Assembly (NCBI RefSeq): GCF_000144625.1
Contig: NC_014376.1
Coordinates: 1,736,001-1,800,000 of the forward strand
Source of the DNA: [Clostridium] saccharolyticum WM1
Lineage (GTDB): Bacteria; Bacillota; Clostridia; Lachnospirales; Lachnospiraceae
Reading direction: 5' to 3'
DNA: 64,000 bases
Below, piece by piece: positions 30,386-39,754 of this stretch (the stretch's first letter is position 1; each line of letters begins with the position of its first letter). The position numbers were made by a program, and so were the translations under genes. The notes beneath the pieces were generated by a model. It ran no database searches. It saw only the letters and a program-made list of their open reading frames with translations, and was not told the DNA's origin.

Positions 30386-31975
30386 ATGGATGCTAATAAA
30401 AATATAACGTTATTGATTGCGGACGATGAGGCAGCCATCCGCAACGGGCTGTCTACGGTTGTCCCCTGGGAGCAGTTTGGCATTACCATTGTAGGTACCG
30501 CAGAGGACGGCAGGGAGGCTTATGATATTATAAAGTCCTGCAATCCGGACATTGTAATTACCGATATCCGGATGCCTGGAATGGATGGACTGCAGCTTAT
30601 GGAACGGGTAAAAAATGAAAAGCTGCAAACCAATTTCATTATTTTAAGCGGATACGGAGATTTTAAATACGCGCAAAAGGCGATCCAGCTTGGTGCTAAA
30701 AATTATTTTTTAAAACCGATTAAGATTGATGAGCTGGTGACGGAGATCAGGCAGCAAAAGGAAGTGATCCTGCAAACCAACCATATCCATTCTTATTCCG
30801 CTTATTTAAATGTTAAGTCGGAGCCGAAGGAAAAGTTTTTAAAGAGGCTTCTGAAGAACGAATTTTACTCCTATGAGGAGATACGGGATGAAATCAGAAG
30901 GCTGGAGCTTAAGTTAAATGACAGTCCCTTCCGGGTTATGGTTTTTTCCATTCAGAAGAACGAGGAAAGAGAGCAGGAGGATGAGTTTCAGCAGATAAAC
31001 TATCTTCTGGATATCGTGAGTGAGGAGCTGCAGGAGACCAGATATGAATTTCTGGTCTCGGGGTCCGGCGAGCTTTTAGCGATCATTCATACCCTGCAGC
31101 AGGGAGATCTGCCGGTGAATTACCGCTTTCTGGCAGCCAGATGTTTAAAAAGAGTGAAACGGGATTCTACCATGGACTTAGCGGTAGGAATCGGTAAGGA
31201 AGGAGCTTCTCTAACAGACTGCTCCAATTCCTATAAGACTGCACTTATGTGCCTGTCCTACCGTTTTTATGAGACTGAGCAGAGGATCTTTGACGAAAGC
31301 ATCCTGTGTACCACGCCGCCCCCTGCAGCAGCCAATCAAATGGATTATAATCATCTGATATATTTGATTACCATGAACCAGACGGAGAAGGTACGGGAAT
31401 CCTGCCGGGAATACTTTTCCCAGCTTTTTTATGTGCCTATGCCTCCGCCTAATTATATCCGTGGAATGTGTATCTATCTGATCACGGACATTCAGAAGGA
31501 GCTGGGAAGCGGTAAGGAATTTTCCCAGGCGGAAGTCATCCTTCCCATTAATATCATACGGACCATGGAAGAACTGAAAGCATATATGGAGGACTTTCTG
31601 GTAGAGTGTGCCAATAAGCAGGGAGCCGGAGAGAACGGATCCAGGAACCAGATCATTCAGGCTGCGGAGTATTATATCAAATCCCATATGGGAGATAAGA
31701 TCCTTGCCAAAGACGTGGCAAGGCACGTAAACTTAAGTGATGTTTATTTTACCAGCTACTTTAAATTAAAGACGGGAATCAATTTCAGGGATTATGTGAT
31801 CCGGATCAAAATGGAGCATGCCAAGGGCCTGATGGAGCGGATGCCGGATTTGCCTGTAGCGGAAGTGGCTGCTGCCATCGGCTACGACGATTACCGGTCC
31901 TTTTATCGGGTGTTCAAACAGAATACAGGTGTCGCTCCATCGGATTACAACAGAAACAGCGGTAGGATACCGTAA
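30386..31975 (+). CDS. YesN-type response regulator with AraC output domain
   Basis: The 529-residue protein has a receiver domain (residues about 7-125; acidic pair ADDEA, phospho-acceptor Asp in DIVITDIRMPGMDG near residue 58, conserved Lys in NYFLKPIK), a middle region of about 280 residues, and a C-terminal AraC double helix-turn-helix (about 430-525; LAKDVARHVNLSDVYFTSYFKLKTG then AEVAAAIGYDDYRSFYRVFKQ). It is encoded 14 nt before its kinase. Such YesMN pairs control adjacent carbohydrate ABC importer genes, which here begin at 33998. ATG 30386 with GGAGGAAG is the start; the frame opening at 30329 is rejected. Confidence 0.92.
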   Translation: MDANKNITLLIADDEAAIRNGLSTVVPWEQFGITIVGTAEDGREAYDIIKSCNPDIVITDIRMPGMDGLQLMERVKNEKLQTNFIILSGYGDFKYAQKAIQLGAKNYFLKPIKIDELVTEIRQQKEVILQTNHIHSYSAYLNVKSEPKEKFLKRLLKNEFYSYEEIRDEIRRLELKLNDSPFRVMVFSIQKNEEREQEDEFQQINYLLDIVSEELQETRYEFLVSGSGELLAIIHTLQQGDLPVNYRFLAARCLKRVKRDSTMDLAVGIGKEGASLTDCSNSYKTALMCLSYRFYETEQRIFDESILCTTPPPAAANQMDYNHLIYLITMNQTEKVRESCREYFSQLFYVPMPPPNYIRGMCIYLITDIQKELGSGKEFSQAEVILPINIIRTMEELKAYMEDFLVECANKQGAGENGSRNQIIQAAEYYIKSHMGDKILAKDVARHVNLSDVYFTSYFKLKTGINFRDYVIRIKMEHAKGLMERMPDLPVAEVAAAIGYDDYRSFYRVFKQNTGVAPSDYNRNSGRIP

Positions 31976-31989
31976 TCGGAAAGGCAGAT

Positions 31990-33804
31990 ATGATAAAACG
32001 GTTGAAAGAAACGGTTTTTAAATTCATAGGGGACAGGAAAATTGCGTCTAAAATCCGGCTTTGCATGTTCAGCATCGACATTATGCTTACTATTTTTATA
32101 TGCATTTTTGCCAGAAGTTATTTTAACAAGCTTTATTATGAAGAGGTAGAAATGCAGATGCAGGACACCATGAACGTGATCTCGGAATCTTTAAATAACA
32201 TGTATGATACCCTGCTTACCAATGTAATCAGCTTTGCTTCCACCCCTGCAATACAACGGGTGGTTATAAGCGGCCGGGATGAGAGCAATTATATAAACCA
32301 GGAAGGGGTCCAGGTCCAGCTCATCAATCTTGTAAGCAGCAACAGCATGATTGAGTCGGTGTTTATGGTCAATAAGGATGGAACCTGCAATACGGTTTAC
32401 GCTTACGGGGTAAGACCGGAGAAAAACCTTTCCGATTTTCTGACAGCTTATGGAGCCATAGATGAGATTACCTGGCTTCCCAACTGCCAAAGCCCCTTTT
32501 TACAGCAGCAGGATGTAATTCCCATTGTCATCCCCCTGTCAACCCTGACTCCCGGTGACAATGTGGTGATCACCACAAAGGGAGAGGAAGTAGCCACCAG
32601 GCTGGTGGTTCTGTTAAATCTGCAGAAGTTTCAAAGCAGGCTGTCCCTGTCCAATGCCAATTACTTTGAACGCTCTTATTTTGTGGTGGATTCCATGGGA
32701 AATAATATCAGCCTTAAAAATCCCCAGTCTATGAAAATGGTGCTGGAAAACCAGAATTTTATTCAGGGAGTACAGGCAAACAACAGGGATACCCTGATCC
32801 GTCAGATTGCAGACCTGACAGACAATGTGGTCTATTCCCAAATGCTTCCGTTTTCAGAACTTCAGCTGATCAGCGTTCTTTCAAAGGAATCCTTAAACAG
32901 AAAGATCTCAGCCATGAATCAATTCATTGTTCTGATGGGCGGAGCCGGCCTCATATTCTCGGTGGCATTTTCGGCTCTTTTGTCAAAGTTTATTACTTCG
33001 CCCCTGGAACGGCTTATGGTGAGTATCCGGCAGATCCAGGAAAATCATTATGACGAGCCTTATGAGACAAAATACGATGATGAGATCGGCCAGCTGAATG
33101 CAGCGGTCAATTCCATGTACAGAACCATTCAGTCCCAAATCAGCCAGATTAAGGAGGATGAGCATGAGAAGTACCAGCTGGAGATACAGCTTCTGGCAGA
33201 ACAGATCAATCCTCATCTGCTTTATAATACACTGGAGGGCATCAATCTTGAAGTGCTGAACAACCACACTCTTGTGGCATCTTCCATGATCAATAATCTT
33301 GGGACCTTTATGAGGATTGGTTTGAATTATGGAGATGAGCTGATCATGATCAGGAATGAGATCGCCCATGTGGAAGCTTACATCAATATCATGAACCACA
33401 GGACCAATCAGTCCATTTCCTTCCAGCCCTTTGTGGAAGAGGGGCTTAAGGAATACCGGATTTTAAAACTGATTTTGCAGCCGCTGGTGGAAAATTCCAT
33501 TAAACATGGCTTTCGGGAAGATCAGTGGGGGGAGGCGGTATGCATTCCTTCCATTGAGGTGAGATTTTACCGGAAGGAAGGCAGGATTTTCATTGAAGTC
33601 GTTGACAATGGCAGCGGCATTGATATTGATAAGGCCCGTGAGGCAATTTACCGGGCGGAACCGGCAGGCGGCCAGCATATTGGGCTTCATAATATTTATA
33701 CAAGATTAAAGATCTATTACGGGGAGGCGGAGATGGATTTTCAGACCATTCCGTATTACAGAAACAGTGTAGTGATCCGCATTCCCGAAAAACAGGAACC
33801 ATAA
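31990..33804 (+). CDS. YesM-type sensor histidine kinase
   Basis: The 604-residue kinase has a first membrane helix (residues about 20-42), an extracellular sensing domain of about 260 residues, a second helix (about 310-332), a HAMP domain (about 333-385), the His_kinase domain with phospho-acceptor His in QINPHLLYNTLEG (about residue 411) and a HATPase region with the N-box VENSIKHGF and G-box DNGSGID. It would sense a sugar, possibly through the binding lipoprotein, and phosphorylate the regulator encoded just before it. A weak terminator follows. Confidence 0.92.
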   Translation: MIKRLKETVFKFIGDRKIASKIRLCMFSIDIMLTIFICIFARSYFNKLYYEEVEMQMQDTMNVISESLNNMYDTLLTNVISFASTPAIQRVVISGRDESNYINQEGVQVQLINLVSSNSMIESVFMVNKDGTCNTVYAYGVRPEKNLSDFLTAYGAIDEITWLPNCQSPFLQQQDVIPIVIPLSTLTPGDNVVITTKGEEVATRLVVLLNLQKFQSRLSLSNANYFERSYFVVDSMGNNISLKNPQSMKMVLENQNFIQGVQANNRDTLIRQIADLTDNVVYSQMLPFSELQLISVLSKESLNRKISAMNQFIVLMGGAGLIFSVAFSALLSKFITSPLERLMVSIRQIQENHYDEPYETKYDDEIGQLNAAVNSMYRTIQSQISQIKEDEHEKYQLEIQLLAEQINPHLLYNTLEGINLEVLNNHTLVASSMINNLGTFMRIGLNYGDELIMIRNEIAHVEAYINIMNHRTNQSISFQPFVEEGLKEYRILKLILQPLVENSIKHGFREDQWGEAVCIPSIEVRFYRKEGRIFIEVVDNGSGIDIDKAREAIYRAEPAGGQHIGLHNIYTRLKIYYGEAEMDFQTIPYYRNSVVIRIPEKQEP

Positions 33805-33805
33805 A

Positions 33806-33856
33806 TGAGGTGTCCCAAGTGCCGTATAATGGCATACGGGATGCCTCCTTCTTTTT
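33806..33856 (+). terminator. probable terminator after the sensor kinase
   Basis: GGTGTCCC and GGGATGCC flank an inner TGCCGTAT/ATGGCA-type pairing, and a CTTCTTTTTT tract follows. The stem is imperfect. Confidence 0.5.
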
Positions 33857-33904
33857 TATGCTCTGCGGTCAGCATGGGCACAATGTTTAAAAGTGTTACA
33901 TGAA

Positions 33905-33922
33905 ACATGAAAAATGTCATGT
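33905..33922 (+). promoter_or_regulatory. inverted repeat before the sugar-importer genes
   Basis: ACATGA-AAAATG-TCATGT is a perfect 6-6-6 inverted repeat, and further CATGA/TCATA half-sites flank it. It lies upstream of a possible -10 (TAAAAT, about 33945-33950) and is a candidate binding site for the YesN-type regulator. Confidence 0.45.
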
Positions 33923-33997
33923 CATATGAAAACTGAAATGGTTAAAATAGTATCATCAAGGCAAATACATTATGAAACGTTTAGAAAGGAGTAGGTT

Positions 33998-35440
33998 ATG
34001 AAAAAAAGAGCTTTGAGTTTCATGATAGCAGGAGTTCTGGCTGCTGCATCACTGACCGGCTGTTCCAGCGGTGGAGGTACGGCTGATACAACGGCACCCC
34101 AGAATCAGGCAGGAGGGACTTCAGAATCAAAGGAGGGCACAAAAGCCGGTTCTGCAGGTGAAACCGTAATTAAGGTCTGGACCAATGACCGTCATGACTC
34201 CGAGTACGTGGATCAGAAGATCAGCGAGTTTAATGAGACCAATGATAAGGGCATTAAGATTGAGATAACAGTGGTAACGGATGATTACTCAAATATGCTT
34301 TCCATGGCATATTCTTCCGGAACGGCACCTGATATTGCAGGCATCAGTGCAGGTCAGAGCGGTTTTGACCTAAAGACTTTTGCAGATGCAAAAATCCTGG
34401 AGCCGTTAAATGAAAGAATTACAGATCCGGATTATGAGAAGGTGACCGAGGCCAGCAAGCTTCAGTATGAAGGAATTGACATGATTGACGGCAAAGTTTA
34501 CTGGATTCCCACCGGCATGAGAAGCGGTGTAAGAATGGAGTACAACAAGGCCTTGGTGGAAGCGGCAGGCGTTACTGAGTTTCCGGAAACCCTGGACGGT
34601 GTCATTGACCTTGCCAAGAAGGTAACAGATAACGGAGGCGGGAAAAATTACGGAATCGCCTTTACCTCAAGCGTTCCCTTCATCAGATGGATTGAAGGAA
34701 CCTGTGAGACAAGTGGAATTTACCGTTATGATTATAAGAATGGCAAATTCAATTTTGACGGTTATAAACCGGTGATTGAAAAAAGCAACCAATTCTTCAA
34801 GGATAACAGTGTTCTTCCGGGATCCGTATCTCAGGGCGTAGACGCCATGAGAGCACAGTTTGCAGAGGGGGCATTTGCGCTTTGGGGAAATGCGTCTCAG
34901 GAAGCAGGTGTGTTTACCGATCAGTTTCCGGTAACAAAATTTGACTGGGGAGTAGCCACCGTTCCCACTCTTGACGGAGAAGTAAAGGGTGCTTTGACCA
35001 TTCAGCCTCAGAAGGGGTATATGATGCTTTCTTCATCCAAGAACAAAGACGCCGCATGGGAAGTCATTAAATTCTTCTCCAGCGAAGATTTCTTAAAGGG
35101 CTACTTGGAGGGCGGCTATTGTCTTCCCATCTCCGGCTATATGAGCGGAGTCATTGATTCTTCTAAGACCGGCAGACTGGCGGATTTCAAATTACAGGAT
35201 TACGAAAGCGTATATCCGGCAGTACCGGCCGTTGCGATCCAGGGTGATGATTATGTGGCAACTCTCTGGAATGGGATCTTGGGCAATGTCAGTGCTGACG
35301 ATGCCATTGCAGATTTAAACAAGAGATACAATGAAGCGCTTGACAATGATGTAAGCATGGGCAAAATTAAGAGACTTGTGATCAAAGACTTTGACCCGAT
35401 GCATCCAAATGCAGGAACCATTGAGTACTTAGACAAATAA
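33998..35440 (+). CDS. carbohydrate ABC transporter substrate-binding lipoprotein
   Basis: A 480-residue family-1 (MalE-like) extracellular binding protein: signal peptide with lipobox LTGC (Cys about residue 22), a Gly/Thr/Ser/Lys linker, then the two-lobe sugar-binding domain (VIKVWTNDRHDSEYVDQKI start, GKVYWIPTGMRSGVRMEYNKALVEAAGV, and FAEGAFALWGNASQE). It would deliver an oligosaccharide to the two permeases encoded next. No ATPase gene is present; such importers usually share a common MsmX-type ATPase encoded elsewhere. RBS AAAGGAG is 8 nt before ATG. Substrate unknown. Confidence 0.9.
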   Translation: MKKRALSFMIAGVLAAASLTGCSSGGGTADTTAPQNQAGGTSESKEGTKAGSAGETVIKVWTNDRHDSEYVDQKISEFNETNDKGIKIEITVVTDDYSNMLSMAYSSGTAPDIAGISAGQSGFDLKTFADAKILEPLNERITDPDYEKVTEASKLQYEGIDMIDGKVYWIPTGMRSGVRMEYNKALVEAAGVTEFPETLDGVIDLAKKVTDNGGGKNYGIAFTSSVPFIRWIEGTCETSGIYRYDYKNGKFNFDGYKPVIEKSNQFFKDNSVLPGSVSQGVDAMRAQFAEGAFALWGNASQEAGVFTDQFPVTKFDWGVATVPTLDGEVKGALTIQPQKGYMMLSSSKNKDAAWEVIKFFSSEDFLKGYLEGGYCLPISGYMSGVIDSSKTGRLADFKLQDYESVYPAVPAVAIQGDDYVATLWNGILGNVSADDAIADLNKRYNEALDNDVSMGKIKRLVIKDFDPMHPNAGTIEYLDK

Positions 35441-35513
35441 GTGCAGATTGCGGAGGGGCTGTTTTTAGAAAAACTAAAAGCAGCCCCTGTTTTAAAGAAA
35501 GGTGATACGGCTC

Positions 35514-36434
35514 ATGAAAGAAAAATTAAGCTTTGCGGAACGATTGAAGCGGGCAGGCAGCAGAGGAGATTTTGCTTCCGTTTTGATGCTGCTTCCGGCA
35601 GTATTCTTGCTGGTGGTGATATCCATCTACCCTTTCTGCTGGCTTTTCCGATATATTTTCTATGATTACAACGGGTTTACGGCTTACTATATTGGTTTTA
35701 AAAACTTTACCAGAATGTTTCAGGATGCTGTATTCTGGCGCAGCGTCCTCCATACCTTTGAATATGCCGTTATGAAGCTGGTGATCATTATCCCTTTATC
35801 CCTGCTTCTGGCTGTTTTGCTGAACCAAAAGATCAAGGGGAGCGGAATCTTCCGTGGCATTTACTTCATGCCTACGGTTATTAGTTCTGCGGTTTACAGC
35901 CTGATATTCGGCTTTATCTTTGCGGTTTACAACGGTGTATTAAATGCTTATCTCCAGAAGCTTGGAATGATCCATGCACCCATTGACTGGCTGGGAAGTG
36001 CGTCCATTGTTATGATCTCCATAATCATCGTGGCGGTATGGGGAGGTTTCGGTAACTATATGATTCTGTTCATGTCCGGCCTGTCCAGCATTTCGGAAGA
36101 AGTTTACGAAAGCTGCAAAATGGATGGGGCAAATGGGGTCCAGTCCTTCTTTTATATCACTCTGCCCATGCTTAGCCCTGTTTTAAAGGTGATTTTAATG
36201 CTGGCCATCACTACGGCATTGAAGGATTACGAATCGATTCTGGTACTTACCAATGGAGGTCCAAACAGCAGGTCAGAGGTAATGTTTACCTATATATACA
36301 AGCTGATTTTCGGTTCTCAGACAACACCTCAGATTGGCTATGCAACCGTGCTCAGCATTGTGGCGGCTCTTATCATCGGCGTGATTACAGCTATTTACAT
36401 GAACTTTGCAAGAAAACTGGATGATGTGGTTTAA
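35514..36434 (+). CDS. carbohydrate ABC transporter permease 1 (UgpA/LplB-like)
   Basis: A 306-residue MalF-type permease with six hydrophobic helices and the cytoplasmic coupling motif EEVYESCKMDGANGVQSFFYITLPML (residues about 200-225; the EAA loop), which docks the ATPase. ATG 35514 follows AAAGGTG; the frame extends 12 bases upstream to an ATA-region start without a ribosome site. It lies 73 nt after the binding-protein gene and 10 nt before the second permease. Confidence 0.9.
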   Translation: MKEKLSFAERLKRAGSRGDFASVLMLLPAVFLLVVISIYPFCWLFRYIFYDYNGFTAYYIGFKNFTRMFQDAVFWRSVLHTFEYAVMKLVIIIPLSLLLAVLLNQKIKGSGIFRGIYFMPTVISSAVYSLIFGFIFAVYNGVLNAYLQKLGMIHAPIDWLGSASIVMISIIIVAVWGGFGNYMILFMSGLSSISEEVYESCKMDGANGVQSFFYITLPMLSPVLKVILMLAITTALKDYESILVLTNGGPNSRSEVMFTYIYKLIFGSQTTPQIGYATVLSIVAALIIGVITAIYMNFARKLDDVV

Positions 36435-36444
36435 GGAGGCAGAT

Positions 36445-37311
36445 ATGGAAAAGACACATACCGTATATTCAAAAAAGACAAAAGCAATGCGAGGCCTTCT
36501 GTTCCTGCTTCTTCTGGTTGTTTCGTTCATCACCCTTTACCCGGTCATTTACATTGTTCTGGGATCGTTTAAGGCAAATAATGAACTGCTTTTGGGAGGA
36601 ACCAGCATTCTGCCCAAAACATTTATCTTTGACAACTACAAACAGGCCTGGGAAAAAGCCAATTTCGCAGTCTATACTGTGAACAGCCTTATCATAAGCC
36701 TTGGAGTCATGATATTGACCATTCTGACAACTACCATGGCAGGCTATGTGTTTGCAAGAAAAAAATTTAAAGGAAAAGAATTCTTATACAGCATTTTTGT
36801 AGCTTTCATGTTTGTCAACGTAGGAAGTGTGAGCTTAAGACCACTGTTTGAGCTTGCCGTAAAAGTGAAAATGAACACTTCCCTTCTAAGCATTATCCTG
36901 ATTTCCACGGGTATGGGACAGGCGACCTATATTTTCCTGGTGCGGGGATTTATGAATACCATTTCCAGGGAACTTGATGAAGCGGCGAAACTGGATGGCT
37001 GTACTTTTTTCCAGATTTATTATAAAATAATACTGCCTCTTTTAAAACCGGTTATCGCAACCATCGGACTTCTTTCCTTCCGCACGGGCTGGAATGAATA
37101 CATTATGCCGCTGGTATTCACCATGTCCAACGACAGGCTCCGCCCTCTGACTGTGGGGGTTGTCATGTTAAAAAACAGCGGGGATGGAACGGCTGCATGG
37201 AACCTGATGTTTGCAGGTTCAACGATTTCAATCATACCGATCATAGTTATTTACATGTGCACCAGCCGCTACTTCATGAGCGGATTGACTGCCGGTGCAG
37301 TGAAGGGATAA
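36445..37311 (+). CDS. carbohydrate ABC transporter permease 2 (UgpE/YtcP-like)
   Basis: A 288-residue MalG-type permease with six helices and the EAA loop ISRELDEAAKLDGCTFFQIYYKIILPLLKP (residues about 184-213). It pairs with permease 1 to form the channel. ATG 36445 is chosen with AAGGAGG just after the upstream stop codon; the longer frame opening at 36406 overlaps permease 1. The next gene starts 4 nt after its stop, showing tight coupling of import and processing. Confidence 0.9.
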   Translation: MEKTHTVYSKKTKAMRGLLFLLLLVVSFITLYPVIYIVLGSFKANNELLLGGTSILPKTFIFDNYKQAWEKANFAVYTVNSLIISLGVMILTILTTTMAGYVFARKKFKGKEFLYSIFVAFMFVNVGSVSLRPLFELAVKVKMNTSLLSIILISTGMGQATYIFLVRGFMNTISRELDEAAKLDGCTFFQIYYKIILPLLKPVIATIGLLSFRTGWNEYIMPLVFTMSNDRLRPLTVGVVMLKNSGDGTAAWNLMFAGSTISIIPIIVIYMCTSRYFMSGLTAGAVKG

Positions 37312-37315
37312 GAAG

Positions 37316-39754
37316 ATGGAAAAATTACATTTGAACAGAATGGGCTTTCTTACCAATTACCTGGTATCCGGCCCAAGAGAGACTGGTTTTATCAATCATG
37401 AATCAGATGACAATCAGCTGCGTTATGAAACATACTTAAGGTCCATAGTGGCGGACAAAAGCGGAACTCTTCCGGAAGGGCCTGTGGCTTTGGGAGAAAC
37501 CAGCCGGCTTGGTATGCCATGGAGGTATTATTATCACTATGGCAACTGGTTTGTAGATGAGAGCACCTTTTATTCCACCCTTCAAAAGGTGGAGCTTGAT
37601 GCTGTTACCGGAATCCTGGTGGAGAAGGACTTAACGGTAAATGCAGTTGTTTGGTCCTATGCCGCAGTGGATGTCTGGTGTAACGGGGAGCCGGTGTGCC
37701 ATATGGACCCGCCTGTTTACAAACCCATACGGAAAAAGACCATGAAGCTTCCCTTAAAGAAAGGGATCAATCAGATTTACATCCGTCTGCAGACCCTGGG
37801 CGTACGGGATACCAGAACCCTGTTCGGAATTCAGATTAAGGATCATGGGGCAGAGATTGCCGTTGTTTTGCCGGATGAGGAAAAGACTGATGAATTGGTA
37901 TGTGTGGAGAAATGGCTTGGTTCCCTCTGTATACGGAATTCTGTCATGACTTATGAGGGGAATGCCCCCCGTGGGACCTGGCTTGCTTATGACAGCCAGA
38001 GTCCTGATTTTGCCCAGGTGGAGAGCCGGAAGGAGTGGCAGGAGATCAGCGGCAGGGATAAAGTGATCCTGAATGAAGAAAAGCCAGGGGTAATTTTAGT
38101 AAGGGTCAGAAGGGAACACGCAGTTCTCACCAGAAAGGTGGAAAATATCCTGGCCCAGAAGCCAGTGTATTCAGAAGATAAGGACTTTTTAGAAAACAGG
38201 GATGCCATTTACCGCAGGATAGGAACAGCGGAAAGCTTATCCAGAGGAGACAAATTCGGCTTTTCCATTTCCAACATCCTTGCCAGGAAAGCGCTTGGCT
38301 TGGAATACGGAAAGGATATGGATCTGCTTTATGAGACACTTGACCAGATTGAAAGTCGTTACGATTGTTCTGATTTTCTGGTGTGCGGCTTCATCCGGTA
38401 TTTAAAAAACTATCCTGTGGATGACGCCATGGCAAAACGGGCGAAGGAGGTGCTGCTTAACTGGAGGTACTGGATGGACCAGAAAGGCTCCGACGCCATG
38501 TGCTTTTGGAGCGAGAATCACTCCCTGATGTTCTATACCTGCGCCATGAATGCAGGGGAAATGTATCCGGATGAATACTTTCCCCGTGCAGATATGACCG
38601 GCAGGGAGCTTTTTAAGGCAGGCAGGGCTAAGGTGGAACGCTGGCTGACGGATGTGGAAGAACACGGCTTCGAAGAATTTTTAAGCACCGTTTATATGTG
38701 CGTCACCTTTGCCGCTCTTTTAAACGTCATTGATTATTCGGAGCAGGAGATATCAGCCCGTGCTGTAAAAATCACGGACTGCCTTCTGGAAATGCTTTGC
38801 CGGCATACCTACGATGGAGTTATTATCGCTCCCATGGGACGAGTGTACCGGGAAGTGGTCCATCCCTTTGAACAGGGTGCTCAGGCATTGATGAATCTCA
38901 TTAATCCGGAAGTTCCTTATTCCTTTGGCGAAGGCTGGCTGGGCTTTTACGCCAGCAGCAGATACCGGCTGCCGGATGGTTTGATAAAGCTCATGGAAGA
39001 ACCGGCAGAGAGTAGCTATTCAACGGGAAATGCCCTGATTCATCTGAAAAAAACCCCGGAATACTGTATGACCTCCGTTCAGTCACCAAGACTGGATCCG
39101 GGATTTAGCCGCTGGAAGAATCTAACTCTGGATCCGGATGCAGATCCCTCATCCTGTGAATACACCAAGTCCCTTAATGAAAGGTTTCATGGAACCACCT
39201 GCTTTGAACCGGGAGTATATGGATATCAGCAGCACATGTGGTATGCCGCTTTGGATAAAGAGACGGACTTATTCACCAACCACCCGGGAGGAACTTGTGA
39301 TTCCAGTTCTATGAGACCAGGCTTCTGGTATGGAAACGGAGTGATGCCTGCTCTGGCTCAGGCAGGGAATCTTCTGGGAGCGGTTTACCACATTCCCCAG
39401 GAGCATCCCATTCATTTTACTCACGCTTATTTCCCGGCTCCTAAATTCCAGGAATCCAGAATCAGGGATCATTGGCTGTTAGGAAGACAGAAAAACGGAT
39501 ATGCGGCTCTATGGTGCAGCGGTGTCATGGAACCAGTTGATGACCAGTTGTTTGATTGTGAATACAGGACCTATGGAGATGATATCGCATACGTCTGCAT
39601 ATGCGGCAGTAAGCATGACTTTCCGTCTTTGGATGAGTTTGCAATGTATGCGGAAAGCCTTCGGCCGGAATTTAATCAGGAGGACCGCACGCTGACAGCT
39701 GGCGGGTTCAAAGTGAGGTTTATGGAAAATCATGATAAGACACAGTATATTTAG
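37316..39754 (+). CDS. large probable carbohydrate-active protein with alpha/alpha-toroid core
   Basis: An 812-residue cytoplasmic protein (no signal peptide). Residues about 30-270 look like beta-sandwich domains, with VDVWCNGEPVCHMDPPVYKP and KKGINQIYIRLQ resembling the carbohydrate-binding jelly-roll of family-2-like glycosidases. Residues about 330-620 are helix-rich and carry CFWSENHSLMFYTCAMNAGEMYPD, which I associate with a large uncharacterised group having an (alpha/alpha)n toroid as in heparinase-like lyases and some glycosidases; the rest is beta-rich. The intracellular site and its place right after the permeases imply action on an imported oligosaccharide. Lyase or hydrolase cannot be decided, and the catalytic residues are not known. 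Confidence 0.6.
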   Translation: MEKLHLNRMGFLTNYLVSGPRETGFINHESDDNQLRYETYLRSIVADKSGTLPEGPVALGETSRLGMPWRYYYHYGNWFVDESTFYSTLQKVELDAVTGILVEKDLTVNAVVWSYAAVDVWCNGEPVCHMDPPVYKPIRKKTMKLPLKKGINQIYIRLQTLGVRDTRTLFGIQIKDHGAEIAVVLPDEEKTDELVCVEKWLGSLCIRNSVMTYEGNAPRGTWLAYDSQSPDFAQVESRKEWQEISGRDKVILNEEKPGVILVRVRREHAVLTRKVENILAQKPVYSEDKDFLENRDAIYRRIGTAESLSRGDKFGFSISNILARKALGLEYGKDMDLLYETLDQIESRYDCSDFLVCGFIRYLKNYPVDDAMAKRAKEVLLNWRYWMDQKGSDAMCFWSENHSLMFYTCAMNAGEMYPDEYFPRADMTGRELFKAGRAKVERWLTDVEEHGFEEFLSTVYMCVTFAALLNVIDYSEQEISARAVKITDCLLEMLCRHTYDGVIIAPMGRVYREVVHPFEQGAQALMNLINPEVPYSFGEGWLGFYASSRYRLPDGLIKLMEEPAESSYSTGNALIHLKKTPEYCMTSVQSPRLDPGFSRWKNLTLDPDADPSSCEYTKSLNERFHGTTCFEPGVYGYQQHMWYAALDKETDLFTNHPGGTCDSSSMRPGFWYGNGVMPALAQAGNLLGAVYHIPQEHPIHFTHAYFPAPKFQESRIRDHWLLGRQKNGYAALWCSGVMEPVDDQLFDCEYRTYGDDIAYVCICGSKHDFPSLDEFAMYAESLRPEFNQEDRTLTAGGFKVRFMENHDKTQYI

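Noticed and set aside
31211..31726. 171-codon minus-strand frame opposite the response regulator gene
   Set aside because: It is contained in the response regulator gene, and has no start signal or recognised motif.
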